Part shown: in pieces, positions 19,247 through 28,300 of the stretch
Layout: the number at the start of each line of letters is the position of its first letter
Position numbering within the stretch: the stretch's first letter is position 1
Source: PALSA-894 sp963828625
Lineage (GTDB): Bacteria > Pseudomonadota > Alphaproteobacteria > Rhizobiales > Xanthobacteraceae
Direction of reading: 5' to 3'
Length of the DNA stretch: 64,000 nucleotides
Assembly: GCA_963828625.1 (NCBI GenBank)
Contig: CAWHEX010000002.1
Location: 310,001-374,000 of the forward strand
Notes under the pieces: model-generated
The model's database searches: none
What the model was told of the DNA's origin: nothing
The model's input: only the letters and a program-made list of their open reading frames with translations
Translations under genes and position numbers: made by a program

Positions 19247-20095
19247 ATGGGTCGCGTGCTCGAAAGCGTCGGGCAACTGATTGCCCGCTACCTGGAGAAA
19301 CCGGTCTCGGGATACGAGCCGTTCACTCCGAGCGATCCCCATTCCCTGTCGACCTCGCTGCGCCCCGGCGACGTGCTGCTGGTCGAAGGCAACAATCACA
19401 TTTCCGGCGTCATCAAGTACCTCACGCAGTCGACCTGGTCGCATGCGGCGCTTTACGTGGGCCCGCTCGGCGGCCGCGCGAGCGACGGCGGCGAGCCGCA
19501 CACCCTGATCGAGGCGGAACTCGGCATCGGCGTCGATTCCGCGCCGCTCTCGAAATATTCGCGCTTCCATACGCGCGTGTGCCGGCCGATCGGCCTCACC
19601 GAGGACGATTGCCGTCAGGTCTGCGCCTATGCGACCGAGCGCATCGGGCTTGCCTACGACCTGAAGAACATCACCGACCTGATGCGCTACCTGATGCCGC
19701 TGCCGGTGCCGCAGCGCTGGCGCCGCCGTGCGCTTGCGCTCGGATCGAGCGACTCGACGCGCATCATCTGCTCGGCGCTGATCGCGCAGGCCTTCGAGTC
19801 CGTGCGTTATCCGATCCTGCCCAAGGTCACGCGCACCGAGAGCCGCATGGCGCGGCGCGAGCTTCTCGAGATCCGTCACTCGTCGCTCTACACGCCGCGC
19901 GATTTCGACATCTCGCCGTATTTCGCGGTGGTGAAGCCGACCATCGAGAACGGCTTCGAGTACAAGCGGCTGCACTGGGCCGACCTGCCGCTTCCGCCGA
20001 TGGAAGACGAGCCGCCCTCGGTCGAGGCCGGCGATGCGACGCTCGTCCCCCAGCCGGCACGGCGCCGGCGGCGTACCGCGATCGCGTGGTCCTGA
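19247..20095 (+). CDS. YiiX/YebB-like NlpC/P60-superfamily hydrolase
   Basis: A 282-residue protein of the permuted papain-like amidohydrolase group. The His lies in STWSHAALYVG after the LRPGDVLLVEG lead-in, and the Cys lies in STRIICSALIAQAFES, in the permuted order (His before Cys). Relatives act on lipids, peptides or cell-wall amides. No signal peptide is evident, so it is probably cytosolic or peripheral. ATG 19247 follows a GGGGAAA Shine-Dalgarno. The Pro/Arg-rich tail after ~260 is likely disordered. Confidence 0.78.
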   Translation: MGRVLESVGQLIARYLEKPVSGYEPFTPSDPHSLSTSLRPGDVLLVEGNNHISGVIKYLTQSTWSHAALYVGPLGGRASDGGEPHTLIEAELGIGVDSAPLSKYSRFHTRVCRPIGLTEDDCRQVCAYATERIGLAYDLKNITDLMRYLMPLPVPQRWRRRALALGSSDSTRIICSALIAQAFESVRYPILPKVTRTESRMARRELLEIRHSSLYTPRDFDISPYFAVVKPTIENGFEYKRLHWADLPLPPMEDEPPSVEAGDATLVPQPARRRRRTAIAWS

Positions 20096-20153
20096 CCTTC
20101 CCGTTTCGCGTTAGTGCTTGTGCTGGTAGCCGGGGCTCACTACTTCTGGCGCC

Positions 20154-20882
20154 ATGTTCAACGCCGCCTTCAAGGCGCTGGCCCAGATGTTCACACCGCC
20201 GTTCCGCGCGGTGCTGCTCAAGTCGGTCGGGCTCGCCATCCTTGTCCTGATCCTGCTCGGCATCGGCCTGCACCGGCTGTTCGCCTGGCTCGCCGGACAG
20301 GGCGCCGGCTACCTTGAAGGCGTGAGCGGGCCGGGCCTGCAAGGGCCGCTGCATGCGCTGCTATGGGTGCTCGCGATCATCGCCGGCTTCGGGCTCGTGG
20401 CGGGTGCCATCTTCGTGATGCCCGCGGTCTCGGCCTTCGTTGCAAGCTTCTTCTCCGACGAGATCGCTGCCGAAGTCGAGCACACGCACTACCCGGCCGA
20501 TCCGCCGGGTGCGCCCTTGCCGCACTGGACCGCCGAGATCGAGGGCCTGAAAACCGCGCTGCTGGCGCTCCTCGTCTATCTCTGCGCCGTGCCGTTCCTG
20601 CTGTTCGCCGGGCTTGGATTTCTGATCTTCTTCGTCGCGAACGCGTTCCTGCTCGGGCGTGAATATTTCCTGCTCGCCGCGATGCGCTTCCATTCGGTGG
20701 AAGAGGCCAAGCGCCTGCGCAAGCAGCACCACGGCACGATCATGTTCGCCGGCTGTTTCATCGCGGCGTTCGTGTCGATCCCGATCCTGAATCTCGCGAC
20801 GCCGCTGTTCGGCACGGCGTTCATGGTGCACGTGCACAAGCGGCTGGCGGGACAGCGCCGCGAACTGATCACGCACACCTAG
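20154..20882 (+). CDS. EI24-domain membrane protein
   Basis: A 242-residue polytopic inner-membrane protein of the EI24/CysZ superfamily. There are about four membrane segments: VGLAILVLILLGIGL, LLWVLAIIAGFGLVAGAIF, a paired hydrophobic stretch at ~135-165, and FAGCFIAAFVSIPILNLATP near the C-terminus. The NAFLLGREYFLLAAMRFH motif between the last two is characteristic. CysZ imports sulfate, but this branch in Rhizobiales is uncharacterised and no sulfur gene is nearby. It ends beside a palindromic repeat. Confidence 0.83.
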   Translation: MFNAAFKALAQMFTPPFRAVLLKSVGLAILVLILLGIGLHRLFAWLAGQGAGYLEGVSGPGLQGPLHALLWVLAIIAGFGLVAGAIFVMPAVSAFVASFFSDEIAAEVEHTHYPADPPGAPLPHWTAEIEGLKTALLALLVYLCAVPFLLFAGLGFLIFFVANAFLLGREYFLLAAMRFHSVEEAKRLRKQHHGTIMFAGCFIAAFVSIPILNLATPLFGTAFMVHVHKRLAGQRRELITHT

Positions 20883-20887
20883 ATCTT

Positions 20888-20938
20888 GCGCATGATCTTG
20901 TCCGAAAGAACCGGTTTCCACTTTTCGGGATCATGCGC
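20888..20938. repeat. rhizobial-type palindromic intergenic repeat, copy 1
   Basis: Arms 20888-20897 and 20929-20938 pair perfectly over 10 bp. The core is CCGAAAGAACCGG...CCACTTTTCGG, with one G more than the other copies. The paaK stop codon (TCA on the plus strand, 20931-20933) lies inside the right arm. The repeat separates two convergent genes and may act as a bidirectional terminator. Confidence 0.85.
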
Positions 20939-22253
20939 TCTTCGGCCGCAAATCAACGATCCGCTTCGCCTTGCCGGCCGAGCGCTCGATCGCGCCGGGC
21001 GCAACCGTTTCCACCGTTGCGGTCACGCCGATCAGCGACTTGATGTGGTCGGACAGGTCGCGATTGCAGGCCGTGCGGCTTGCGTCATCCGCGCCCGGCC
21101 GCGCCTCGACCCGCACCGTCATGGTGTCGAGCCGGTCCTCGCGGCGCAACTCGATGACGAAATGCGGCGCAAGCCGTTCGTCGCGCAGGATCAGCTCCTC
21201 GATCTGGGTCGGGAAAACGTTGACGCCGCGCACGATCATCATGTCGTCCGAGCGCCCGGTGATCTTCTCCATGCGGCGCATCGAGCGCGCCGTGCCGGGC
21301 ATCAGCCGCGTCAGGTCGCGCGTGCGGTAGCGCACGACCGGCATCGCCTCCTTGGTGAGCGAGGTGAACACCAGTTCGCCCTGCTCGCCCTCGGGCAGCA
21401 CCGCGCCGGTCTCCGGGTCGATCACCTCCGGATAGAAATGATCCTCCCAGATGTGCAGGCCATCCTTCGTCTCGACGCACTCGTTCGCGACGCCCGGCCC
21501 CATCACCTCGGAAAGCCCGTAGATATCGACCGCGTGCATGTCGAAGGCGTCCTCGATCTCGGTGCGCATCGCATTGGTCCACGGCTCGGCGCCGAAGATG
21601 CCGACTTTCAGCGAGCATTTGCGCGGATCGACGCCCTGCCGGCGGAATTCGTCGAGGATCGCCAGCATGTAGCTCGGCGTCACGGTGATGAGATCGGGCG
21701 CGAAATCGACGATCAGCTTCACCTGGCGCTCGGTCATGCCGCCGGACACCGGGATGGTCACGCAGCCGAGCTTCTCGGCGCCGTAGTGGACGCCGAGCCC
21801 GCCGGTGAACAGGCCGTAGCCGTAGGCATTGTGGATCTTCATGCCGGCCCGGCCGCCGCTCGCGTAGATCGAGCGCGCGCAGACGTCCGCCCAGGTGCGG
21901 ATGTCGAGCTTGGTGTAGCCGACGACGGTCGGCGTACCGGTCGTGCCCGACGAGGCATGAACGCGCACGATCTTGTCCATCGGCACCGCGAACATGCCGT
22001 AGGGATAATTGGCGCGCAGGTCGTCCTTGGCGGTGAACGGAAATTTCCGCAGGTCGGCGAGTTCGTTGAGATCGTCCGGATGCACGCCGGCCGCATCGAA
22101 GGACTTCTTGTAATGCGCCACGTTGTCGTAGGCGTGCCGCAGCGACCACTTCATGCGCCGCAACTGCAGCGCCGCGATCTCGTCGCGTGACGCGATCTCG
22201 ATCGGGTTGAGGTCTTTCTTGTTCGGCGAGAAATCGGCCGCGCGCTTACTCAT
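20931..22253 (-). CDS. paaK: phenylacetate-CoA ligase
   Basis: A 440-residue member of the ANL superfamily, PaaK type, activating an aryl-acetate with ATP and CoA. The P-loop is VHASSGTTGTPTVVGYT, then the DIYGLSEVMGPG aryl-substrate motif and YRTRDLTRL with the C-terminal hinge GRSDDMMIVRGVNVFPTQIE. The length equals that of characterised PaaK. It lies 58 bases downstream of the DpgC-like gene and is probably in its operon. No paaABC epoxidase genes are in the window, so the substrate may not be phenylacetate. The stop codon lies in a palindromic repeat. Confidence 0.92.
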   Translation of the reverse strand: MSKRAADFSPNKKDLNPIEIASRDEIAALQLRRMKWSLRHAYDNVAHYKKSFDAAGVHPDDLNELADLRKFPFTAKDDLRANYPYGMFAVPMDKIVRVHASSGTTGTPTVVGYTKLDIRTWADVCARSIYASGGRAGMKIHNAYGYGLFTGGLGVHYGAEKLGCVTIPVSGGMTERQVKLIVDFAPDLITVTPSYMLAILDEFRRQGVDPRKCSLKVGIFGAEPWTNAMRTEIEDAFDMHAVDIYGLSEVMGPGVANECVETKDGLHIWEDHFYPEVIDPETGAVLPEGEQGELVFTSLTKEAMPVVRYRTRDLTRLMPGTARSMRRMEKITGRSDDMMIVRGVNVFPTQIEELILRDERLAPHFVIELRREDRLDTMTVRVEARPGADDASRTACNRDLSDHIKSLIGVTATVETVAPGAIERSAGKAKRIVDLRPKSA

Positions 22254-22270
22254 CGTCGGTTGTTCCCTTG

Positions 22271-22318
22271 CGCGTGATCTTGATCCGAAAACCGGTACCC
22301 ACTTTTCGGGATCACGCG
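22271..22318. repeat. rhizobial-type palindromic intergenic repeat, copy 2
   Basis: Arms 22271-22279 and 22310-22318 pair perfectly over 9 bp around CCGAAAACCGG and CCACTTTTCGG. The stop codon of the DpgC-like gene (22312-22314) is part of the right arm. The repeat lies between two genes of one probable operon, so it may form an mRNA hairpin that changes the stability of the two parts. Confidence 0.85.
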
Positions 22319-23686
22319 GCTACATCTTCCGTCTGCTGCGCGTTCCAGTGCTTTTCGAGATTGGCGATCAGCGCCGGACTGAAATGGCAATAGGCCTGCT
22401 CGCGCGCGTAGACCGCCATGTAGCGGCGGAACTGATCGAGCGGCTCCTCGGCGACGCGAAACGCGCGCCGGTTGCCGGCCGCGCTGACGACGCCGGAGTC
22501 GGTGAAGCTCGCGATGACCCGGTCAAGCGCCGCGTCCATCTCGCCGGGCGGCACGATCTCGTCGCAGATCGTGCGCCCTTCCGGCGTGTCGCAATCGAGC
22601 CGCCGCCCCGACATGATCGCCTGCCGGGCGATCTTGTCGCCGGTGAAGCGCCACATGCGCATGTTGGCGGCGCCCGGAATGATGCCCTCCTTGCGGGCGG
22701 GCAGCGTCATGTAGGCGTCGCTCGCCGCCACGACGTAATCCATCGTGAGCAGATACTGGCAGCCGCCACCGATCGCGAAGGCTTCGACACCGGCGACCCA
22801 CGGCTTTTCGAGGGTGGCGCCGTAGACCTCGTCGGGACTCATGTCCGGGCGCGCGAGGCCGCGGAACATCTTGTTCACGAAGCCCATCTCGCGCGTGACA
22901 TACCAGAGATACGAAATCCGCCCGTTGTAGATGTGGGTGAGGTTGATGCCGGTCGAAAACACATGCTTGCCGGCGTATTTCGGATTGTCGACGGTGTCGC
23001 CGCGCAGCACGCAAAGCTCGCTCTTGCTGTCGAGGAGCGCGAGGTCGACCGCGATCTCGGTCTGCTGCAACGTCGTCTCGTCCTCGGCATTGAGGTAGCG
23101 CGGGTTGCGCATCAGCACGGTCGCGGCCTTGCCCTGCCGCATCACCGCCGCGGTGCCGAGATCGACCGCGCCGCGCGCCTGCGAATTCGTCGAGGCGCGC
23201 AAGCGACTCGACCCGCGGCAGCAGCATCGCGTGGCAGAAGTGCGTGCCGGTGTCGGGGCGCGCCAGAATGTGCGCGAAGAAAATGCCCTGATCGACCTCG
23301 ATGCCGTCCTTCTGGCTCTGCATCCTGTCGCCCTGCGCATAGACCTGCTGGCGCGTCGGCGTGAGGCCGGGCACGAGCGCGGCCGCCTCATAGGCGAGAA
23401 CATCGGCCCGCACGAAATTCGTTTGATCCTTGGTCAGCGCCGCATAGACCGCGCTGCGCGTGGCGCAGCATGAACGCCTCGCGGCTCTCGCGCCCGGCGC
23501 GCAGGACCGTCTCGGCGGCGCGCGCCTGTTCGGCGGTGCGCTTCGGCTTCTCGGGCAGCGCGGCGAGCAGATCGTAGCCCGTGCGCCAGAACGCCGAATG
23601 CGCGTCGGCATCGCGCTCGAAGTGCCCGCTGACCTGCGGGCCGCGTTCCGCGCCCATGACGCGACGGCGTCGGTGGCAATCTGCAT
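22312..23686 (-). CDS. DpgC-like cofactor-free dioxygenase / crotonase-fold enzyme (three frameshifts)
   Basis: About 457 residues after correction. The family trademarks are present: LIDxGIFF-like DQGIFFAHILARPDTG, NPRYLNAEDETTLQQ, EIAVDLALLD, EAFAIGGGCQYLL and LPARKEGIIPGAANMRM, which match (3,5-dihydroxyphenyl)acetyl-CoA 1,2-dioxygenase DpgC rather than simple enoyl-CoA hydratase. Indels near 23654 (-1), 23455 (+1) and 23182 (+1) split the frame. The start ATG 23686 has a GGGAGAG Shine-Dalgarno. DpgC acts on an aryl-acetyl-CoA, which suits the PaaK-type ligase encoded next. The pathway is unassigned. Confidence 0.8.
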
Positions 23687-23731
23687 GCGTTTCTCTCCCG
23701 GGAGAGTCTTAGCCCGTCAGGCGGCGCGGCT

Positions 23732-24443
23732 CTAGGCCACCGTCTTCTCCGGCCAGCGGCACAGATCGTTGATGATGCACTTCTCGCACAACGGCTTGCG
23801 CGCAATGCAGGTGTAGCGGCCGTGCAGGATGAGCCAATGGTGCGCGTGCAGCTTGTATTTGTCCGGCACGACCTTGTTGAGATTCAGCTCCACCTCGAAC
23901 GGCGTCATGCCCCGGCGCCATGTTGGTGCGGTTGCCGACGCGGAAGATGTGCGTGTCGACCGCGATGGTCGGCTCGCCGAACGCCACGTTGAGCACGACG
24001 TTCGCGGTCTTGCGCCCGACGCCGGGCAGCGCCTCGAGCGCCTCGCGGTCGCGCGGCACCTGCCCGCCATGCTCGGCGACCAGCCGGCGCGAAAGCTCGA
24101 CGACGTTCTTCGCCTTGTTGCGGTAGAGCCCGATCGTCTTGATAAAGTCGCGCACGCGTTCTTCGCTCAGCGCCGCCATCTTCTCCGGCGTGTCGGCGGC
24201 GGCGAACAGCGCGGGTGTCGCCTTGTTGACGCTTGCGTCCGTCGCCTGAGCCGAAAGCGCGACCGAAACGAGCAACTGGAACGGGCTTTGGTATTGCAGC
24301 TCGGTCTGCGGCGCGGGGCTTTGCTTCTTGAAACGGCGGAACGCTTCCTCGACTTCCTCCGGCGTCCACGGCTTCGGCTTGCCGGACTTGCGGGCTTTCT
24401 TCGCCGGAACCTTCGCCTTCACGGGGGTCGTCTTGCGCGCCAT
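23732..24443 (-). CDS. nth: endonuclease III (one frameshift)
   Basis: A bifunctional DNA glycosylase/AP lyase removing oxidised pyrimidines, 236 residues. The helix-hairpin-helix LEALPGVGRKTANVVLN carries the catalytic Lys in VGRKTA, the catalytic Asp lies in AVDTHIFRVGNR, and the C-terminal [4Fe-4S] Cys are in CIARKPLCEKCIINDLC. One extra base in the C run 23910-23913 splits the frame after NRTNMAPG. ATG 24443 gives a Lys-rich N-terminal tail of ~20 residues. It lies back to back with DUF2244. Confidence 0.93.
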
Positions 24444-24463
24444 GAAGCCGGTATAATCGACGC

Positions 24464-24982
24464 ATGACCGAGAGCAACGCCCTGCCGGCCGATCAGGCGG
24501 CCGAGCCCACACTCTTCTCCGCGCTGCTGACGCCGCACCGCTCGCTGAGCCACATCGGCTTCTTCGTGCTGATGGCGGTGATCGCGGTCGTGAGCTTCGC
24601 CGGCGGGGTCGTGTTCTTTCTCGTGGGCGCCTGGCCGGTCGGCGGCTTCTTCGGCCTCGACGTGCTGCTGATCTGGTGGGCGTTCCGGGTGAACTACCGC
24701 GCCGCGGCGGCCTACGAGGAGGTGACGGTCACGCCCTCGGAGCTGCGCGTGAAGAAAGTGACCCACAAGGGCAAGGTGTCCGAATGGTCGCTCAATCCGC
24801 TGTGGACGCGGCTCGACCACGATACGCACGAGGAATTCGGCCTGCTGCGCCTGTCGCTGGTATCGCGCGGCCGGACGCTCAGCGTGGGGAGTTTTCTCGG
24901 CCCGGACGAGCGGGAAAGCTTCGCGAAGGCGCTTTCCGCGGCCATCGGCGAGGCAAAACGCGGCCCGACGCGGACGATCTAG
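24464..24982 (+). CDS. DUF2244 integral membrane protein
   Basis: A 172-residue protein of the alphaproteobacterial DUF2244 family. Two adjacent membrane helices at residues ~30-75 (FFVLMAVIAVVSFAGGVVFF and GGFFGLDVLLIWWAF) form a hairpin. The C-terminal ~95 residues are a soluble cytosolic domain beginning NYRAAAAYEEVTVTPSELRV. The nth start faces it from 20 bases away, and the Ada-like gene follows on the same strand. The nth/DUF2244 neighbourhood recurs in Rhizobiales. Function is unknown. Confidence 0.82.
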   Translation: MTESNALPADQAAEPTLFSALLTPHRSLSHIGFFVLMAVIAVVSFAGGVVFFLVGAWPVGGFFGLDVLLIWWAFRVNYRAAAAYEEVTVTPSELRVKKVTHKGKVSEWSLNPLWTRLDHDTHEEFGLLRLSLVSRGRTLSVGSFLGPDERESFAKALSAAIGEAKRGPTRTI

Positions 24983-25033
24983 GCCGGAAATCGGGTGGTT
25001 CGCCGTACCGTACAGACCTAAGTAGCAGGCAAC

Positions 25034-25942
25034 ATGATCAAGACACCGGAGACCGCCATGTTGTCCCCCGACCGCCTGCCCGATCTGGCGCCGCTCGCGG
25101 CTGCCAATGACGACTACGCCGTCGTGCGCCGCGCGATCGCCTACATCTCGGAGCGCTGGAAGGCCCAGCCCGAGATCGAGCAGATCGCCCACTCGGTCGG
25201 CGTCACGCCGGACGAATTGCATCACCTGTTCCGCCGCTGGGCCGGGCTGACGCCGAAGGCGTTCCTGCAGGCGATCACGCTCGACAATGCGCGCAAGCTG
25301 TTGCGCGACTCGGCGAGCGTGCTCGACGCGACCTACGAGGTCGGCCTCTCCGGCCCCGGCCGGCTGCACGACCTGTTCGTCACCCACGAGGCGATGTCGC
25401 CCGGCGAATGGAAGTCCGGCGGCGAAGGGCTGACGATCTCCTACGGCTTCCATCCCTCGCCGTTCGGCATCGCGCTCGTGATGGCGACGCCGCGCGGGCT
25501 CGCGGGTCTCGCGTTCGGCGATCCGGGCGAAGAGAAAGCGATGCTCGAGGACATGCGCGGCCGCTGGCGGAAGGCCGGCTACGTGGAAGACAAGTCGATC
25601 ACCTCGCCGCTTGCCGCGCGCATCTTCGACAACCGCCTGTGGCGTCCGGACCGGCCGCTGCGCATCGTGATGATCGGCACCGATTTCGAGGTGCGCGTGT
25701 GGGAGACCTTGCTCGGCATTCCGATGGGCAAGTGCTCGACCTATTCGGACATCGCCAACAAGATCGGCAACCCGAAGGCTTCGCGCGCGGTCGGCGCCGC
25801 GGTCGGCAAGAACCCGATGTCGTTCGTGGTGCCGTGCCATCGCGTGCTCGGCCGCTCCGGCGATATCACGGGCTATCACTGGGGCCTGACGCGCAAGCGC
25901 GCGATGCTCGGCTGGGAAGCCGGCCGGGTCGCGGCGGCCTAA
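25034..25942 (+). CDS. AraC-type HTH fused to O6-methylguanine-DNA methyltransferase
   Basis: A 302-residue two-domain protein. Residues ~25-115 are an AraC-type helix-turn-helix (HSVGVTPDELHHLFRRW). Residues ~200-300 are the suicidal alkyltransferase with VPCHRVLG carrying the acceptor Cys and the GKNPMSF segment. The Ada N-terminal zinc/phosphotriester domain is missing, so this is the shorter Ada-like form. It repairs O6-alkylguanine and may regulate repair genes. The start may be ATG 25034 or 25058. The stop overlaps the convergent acetyltransferase by four bases. Confidence 0.88.
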   Translation: MIKTPETAMLSPDRLPDLAPLAAANDDYAVVRRAIAYISERWKAQPEIEQIAHSVGVTPDELHHLFRRWAGLTPKAFLQAITLDNARKLLRDSASVLDATYEVGLSGPGRLHDLFVTHEAMSPGEWKSGGEGLTISYGFHPSPFGIALVMATPRGLAGLAFGDPGEEKAMLEDMRGRWRKAGYVEDKSITSPLAARIFDNRLWRPDRPLRIVMIGTDFEVRVWETLLGIPMGKCSTYSDIANKIGNPKASRAVGAAVGKNPMSFVVPCHRVLGRSGDITGYHWGLTRKRAMLGWEAGRVAAA

Positions 25943-26462
25943 AGCTTCTTCCAGAAAAACGTCGTGTCGCAGAAGCCGCCGGCCGGCCACATCGCGTAAT
26001 CCGGCACGACGCCGGCGCGCTGCCAGCCGGTGCGCACATAAAGCCGTTCGGCCTCGCCGAACCCGCGGTGTCCAGCACCAGCAGCGTGCGGCCGCGCGCT
26101 TTCGCCTCCTGCTCGGCGCGCTCCATCAGCTTCGCGCCGAGGCCGAGGTTGCGCGCGGAACGGTGCACCAGCAGCTTCTTGATGTCGCCGCGATGCGGCT
26201 GGTTCGGCGGCATGTCGATGCCGAGCTGCACGGTGCCGACGATGCGGCCGTCGAGCTTCGCCGCGACCAGCACGGTCTCGTCCCGCGCGACTGAGGCGAT
26301 CACCTTCTCGAAGAACTTCGCCGCATCGCCGCGGCCGAACGGCAGCATGAAGCTGACGCTCGCGCCGCCTTCGACGCAATCGGCGAGCACATCGGCAAGC
26401 TCGCCGAGCGCGGCTTTCGCTGCCGCCGCATCGAGGACGAGGATTTCGACTTGTCCGCTCAC
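25939..26462 (-). CDS. GNAT-family N-acetyltransferase (one frameshift)
   Basis: A 174-residue acetyl-CoA-dependent acyltransferase. Motif A (IKKLLVHRSARNLGLGAKLM) holds the pyrophosphate-binding loop, and TLLVLDTAGFGEAERLYVRT is motif B. One base is missing in the C run 26062-26064, the only clear deletion of this kind apart from one in the DpgC-like gene. GTG 26462 overlaps the gpmA stop in GTGA form, so the two genes are coupled. The acceptor substrate is unknown. Confidence 0.83.
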
Positions 26463-27079
26463 GCCGCCAGATCGAGCTGCGAGGCGACGGTCGAATCCGC
26501 ATTGAGGTGATAGATGATCGGCACGCCGGTGCCGAGTTCGCGCTTCAGGATCTTTTCCGGCGTGAGCCGCTCCAGCACCATGATGAGCGCGCGCAGCGAA
26601 TTGCCGTGCGCCGAGATGAGCGTGCGCTCGCCGCGCAGCACGCGCGGCAGGATCTCCTGCACGAAATACGGCAGCGCGCGCGCGACCGTATCCTTCAGGC
26701 TCTCGCCGCCCGGCGGCGGCACGTCGTAGGAGCGGCGCCAGATCAGCACCTGCTCCTCGCCCCATTTCTTGCGCGCGTCGTCCTTGTTCATGCCGACGAG
26801 ATCGCCGTAGTCGCGCTCGTTGAGCGCCTCGTCGCGCACGATCGGAATTTTCTGGCCCATCTCCTCAAGCATCAAATCGAGCGTGCGGTTCGCGCGCTTG
26901 AGCACCGACGTGTAGGCGAGGTCGAAGACGAGCCCTTGCGCCTTGAGCTTGCGCCCGGCCGCGCGCGCCTCGGCGACGCCGGCTTCGGTCAGGTCCACGT
27001 CCTTCCAGCCGGTGAACAGGTTCTTCAGATTCCATTCGCTCTGGCCGTGACGCACGAGCACGAGAAGGCGGTCGCTCAT
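26459..27079 (-). CDS. gpmA: 2,3-bisphosphoglycerate-dependent phosphoglycerate mutase
   Basis: Interconverts 3- and 2-phosphoglycerate in glycolysis and gluconeogenesis. The catalytic LVRHGQSEWN carries the phospho-His near residue 11, LNERDYGDL is the conserved loop, and the second His is in LISAHGNSLRAL. At 206 residues it is the short alphaproteobacterial form. It lies four bases downstream of dapB on the minus strand and probably shares a transcript with the pyrF-dapB run. Confidence 0.95.
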   Translation of the reverse strand: MSDRLLVLVRHGQSEWNLKNLFTGWKDVDLTEAGVAEARAAGRKLKAQGLVFDLAYTSVLKRANRTLDLMLEEMGQKIPIVRDEALNERDYGDLVGMNKDDARKKWGEEQVLIWRRSYDVPPPGGESLKDTVARALPYFVQEILPRVLRGERTLISAHGNSLRALIMVLERLTPEKILKRELGTGVPIIYHLNADSTVASQLDLAA

Positions 27080-27082
27080 CGT

Positions 27083-27897
27083 TCAGTCCTTCAGCCCCAG
27101 CACATCCAGCATGTCGTAAAGCCCCGGCGCGCGGCCGTGGCACCACGTTGCGGCCTTGAGCGCGCCGCGCGCGAAGATCATGCGGTCGGTCGCCTTGTGG
27201 GTCAGCTCGATGCGCTCATCGGCGCCGGCGAAAATCACGCTGTGCTCGCCCGCGACATTGCCGCCGCGCAAGCTACGCGAAGCCGATCGTGCCGCTCTTG
27301 CGCGCGCCGGTATGACCGTCGCGGCCGCGCTCGGAGTGCGTCTTCGAGATCGATCTTGCGGCCCTGCGCCGCCGCCTCGCCGAACAGCAGCGCGGTGCCG
27401 GACGGCGCGTCGATCTTCTTGTTGTGATGCATCTCGACGATCTCGATGTCGAACTCCTCGCCGAGCGCCGCCGCGACCTGTCGCGTCAGCACGGCAAGCA
27501 GATTGACGCCGAGGCTCATGTTGCCGGACTTCATGATGACGGTCTTCTTCGCGGCCTCGGCGATCTTCGCGTCGTCCGCGGCGGACATGCCAGTCGTGCC
27601 GACGACGTGGACGAGTCCGGTTTCGGCGGCGAGCGCCGCGAGCTTCACGGTCGCGGCCGGAACGGTGAAATCGATGATGCCGTCGGCCGCAAGCGTCCCG
27701 GGGCGCACTTCGCTGATCACATTCACGCGGTTCGGCGGCAGTCCGGCGAGCACCCCGGAGTCCTGGCCGAGAAACGGAGAGCCCTCGCCTTCTGTGGCCC
27801 CCGCGAGCACGAGACCCGGCGTATCGGCGATCGCCTTGATCAGCGTGCGGCCCATGCGCCCGCCGGCGCCGGCCACGATCAACCGCATGTCTGGCAT
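27083..27897 (-). CDS. dapB: 4-hydroxy-tetrahydrodipicolinate reductase (two frameshifts)
   Basis: Reduces HTPA to tetrahydrodipicolinate with NAD(P)H on the lysine and meso-diaminopimelate route. The N-terminal nucleotide motif is IVAGAGGRMGRTLIKA, FTVPAA and VVGTTG follow, and the substrate segment is EMHHNKKIDAPSGTALLFG, with catalytic His and Lys. Extra bases near 27340 and at 27275 break the last third. Removing both gives 270 residues, the normal length, with SLRGGNVAGEHSVIFAG in frame. Because the gene is usually essential, the breaks are probably sequencing errors. Confidence 0.93.
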
Positions 27898-27946
27898 GAA
27901 GTTTCTCCGGCTTCAGGCGTCGATATAACGACGCAAAGCCGACTTG

Positions 27947-28258
27947 TCAGCTATCGGCCGGCTGCGGGCCGTCATAGCCCTCGATGATCACGATATCGGC
28001 GACGGAATGCGGCGCGCGCACCTTGATGTTCGCCTGATACTCGGGCGAGCGGTAGCAGGCGAGCGCGGTCGCGTAATCGGGAAACTCGATCACGACATTG
28101 CGCGAGCGCGGGGTGCCTTCCGGCGCCTCGAACTTGCCGCCGCGCACCACGAAGCGCCCGCCGAATTTCTTGAAGATCGCCGCGTTGTTGTTCGCGTAGG
28201 GCTGATAGCCCTCCGCGTTGTTCACATCGACGCGTCCAACCCAGTAACCCTTGGCCAT
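27947..28258 (-). CDS. DUF1330 domain protein
   Basis: A 103-residue dimeric alpha+beta-barrel-like protein. The family signature is MAKGYWVGRVDVNN at the start and FGGRFVVRGGKFE, then RNVVIEFPDYATALACYRSP. Members are small cytosolic proteins of unknown function. The start at 28258 is preferred over ATG 28279, because the former begins the domain. It lies between pyrF and dapB in the minus-strand run. Confidence 0.88.
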   Translation of the reverse strand: MAKGYWVGRVDVNNAEGYQPYANNNAAIFKKFGGRFVVRGGKFEAPEGTPRSRNVVIEFPDYATALACYRSPEYQANIKVRAPHSVADIVIIEGYDGPQPADS

Positions 28259-28300
28259 GCCGTACTCCTTCGACTTCACCGGGCCGCCGCGGCGGCAGAG

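Noticed and set aside
21000..22200. Complete phenylacetate catabolic operon
   Set aside because: Only a PaaK-type ligase is present. paaABCDE, paaG and paaZ are absent from the window.
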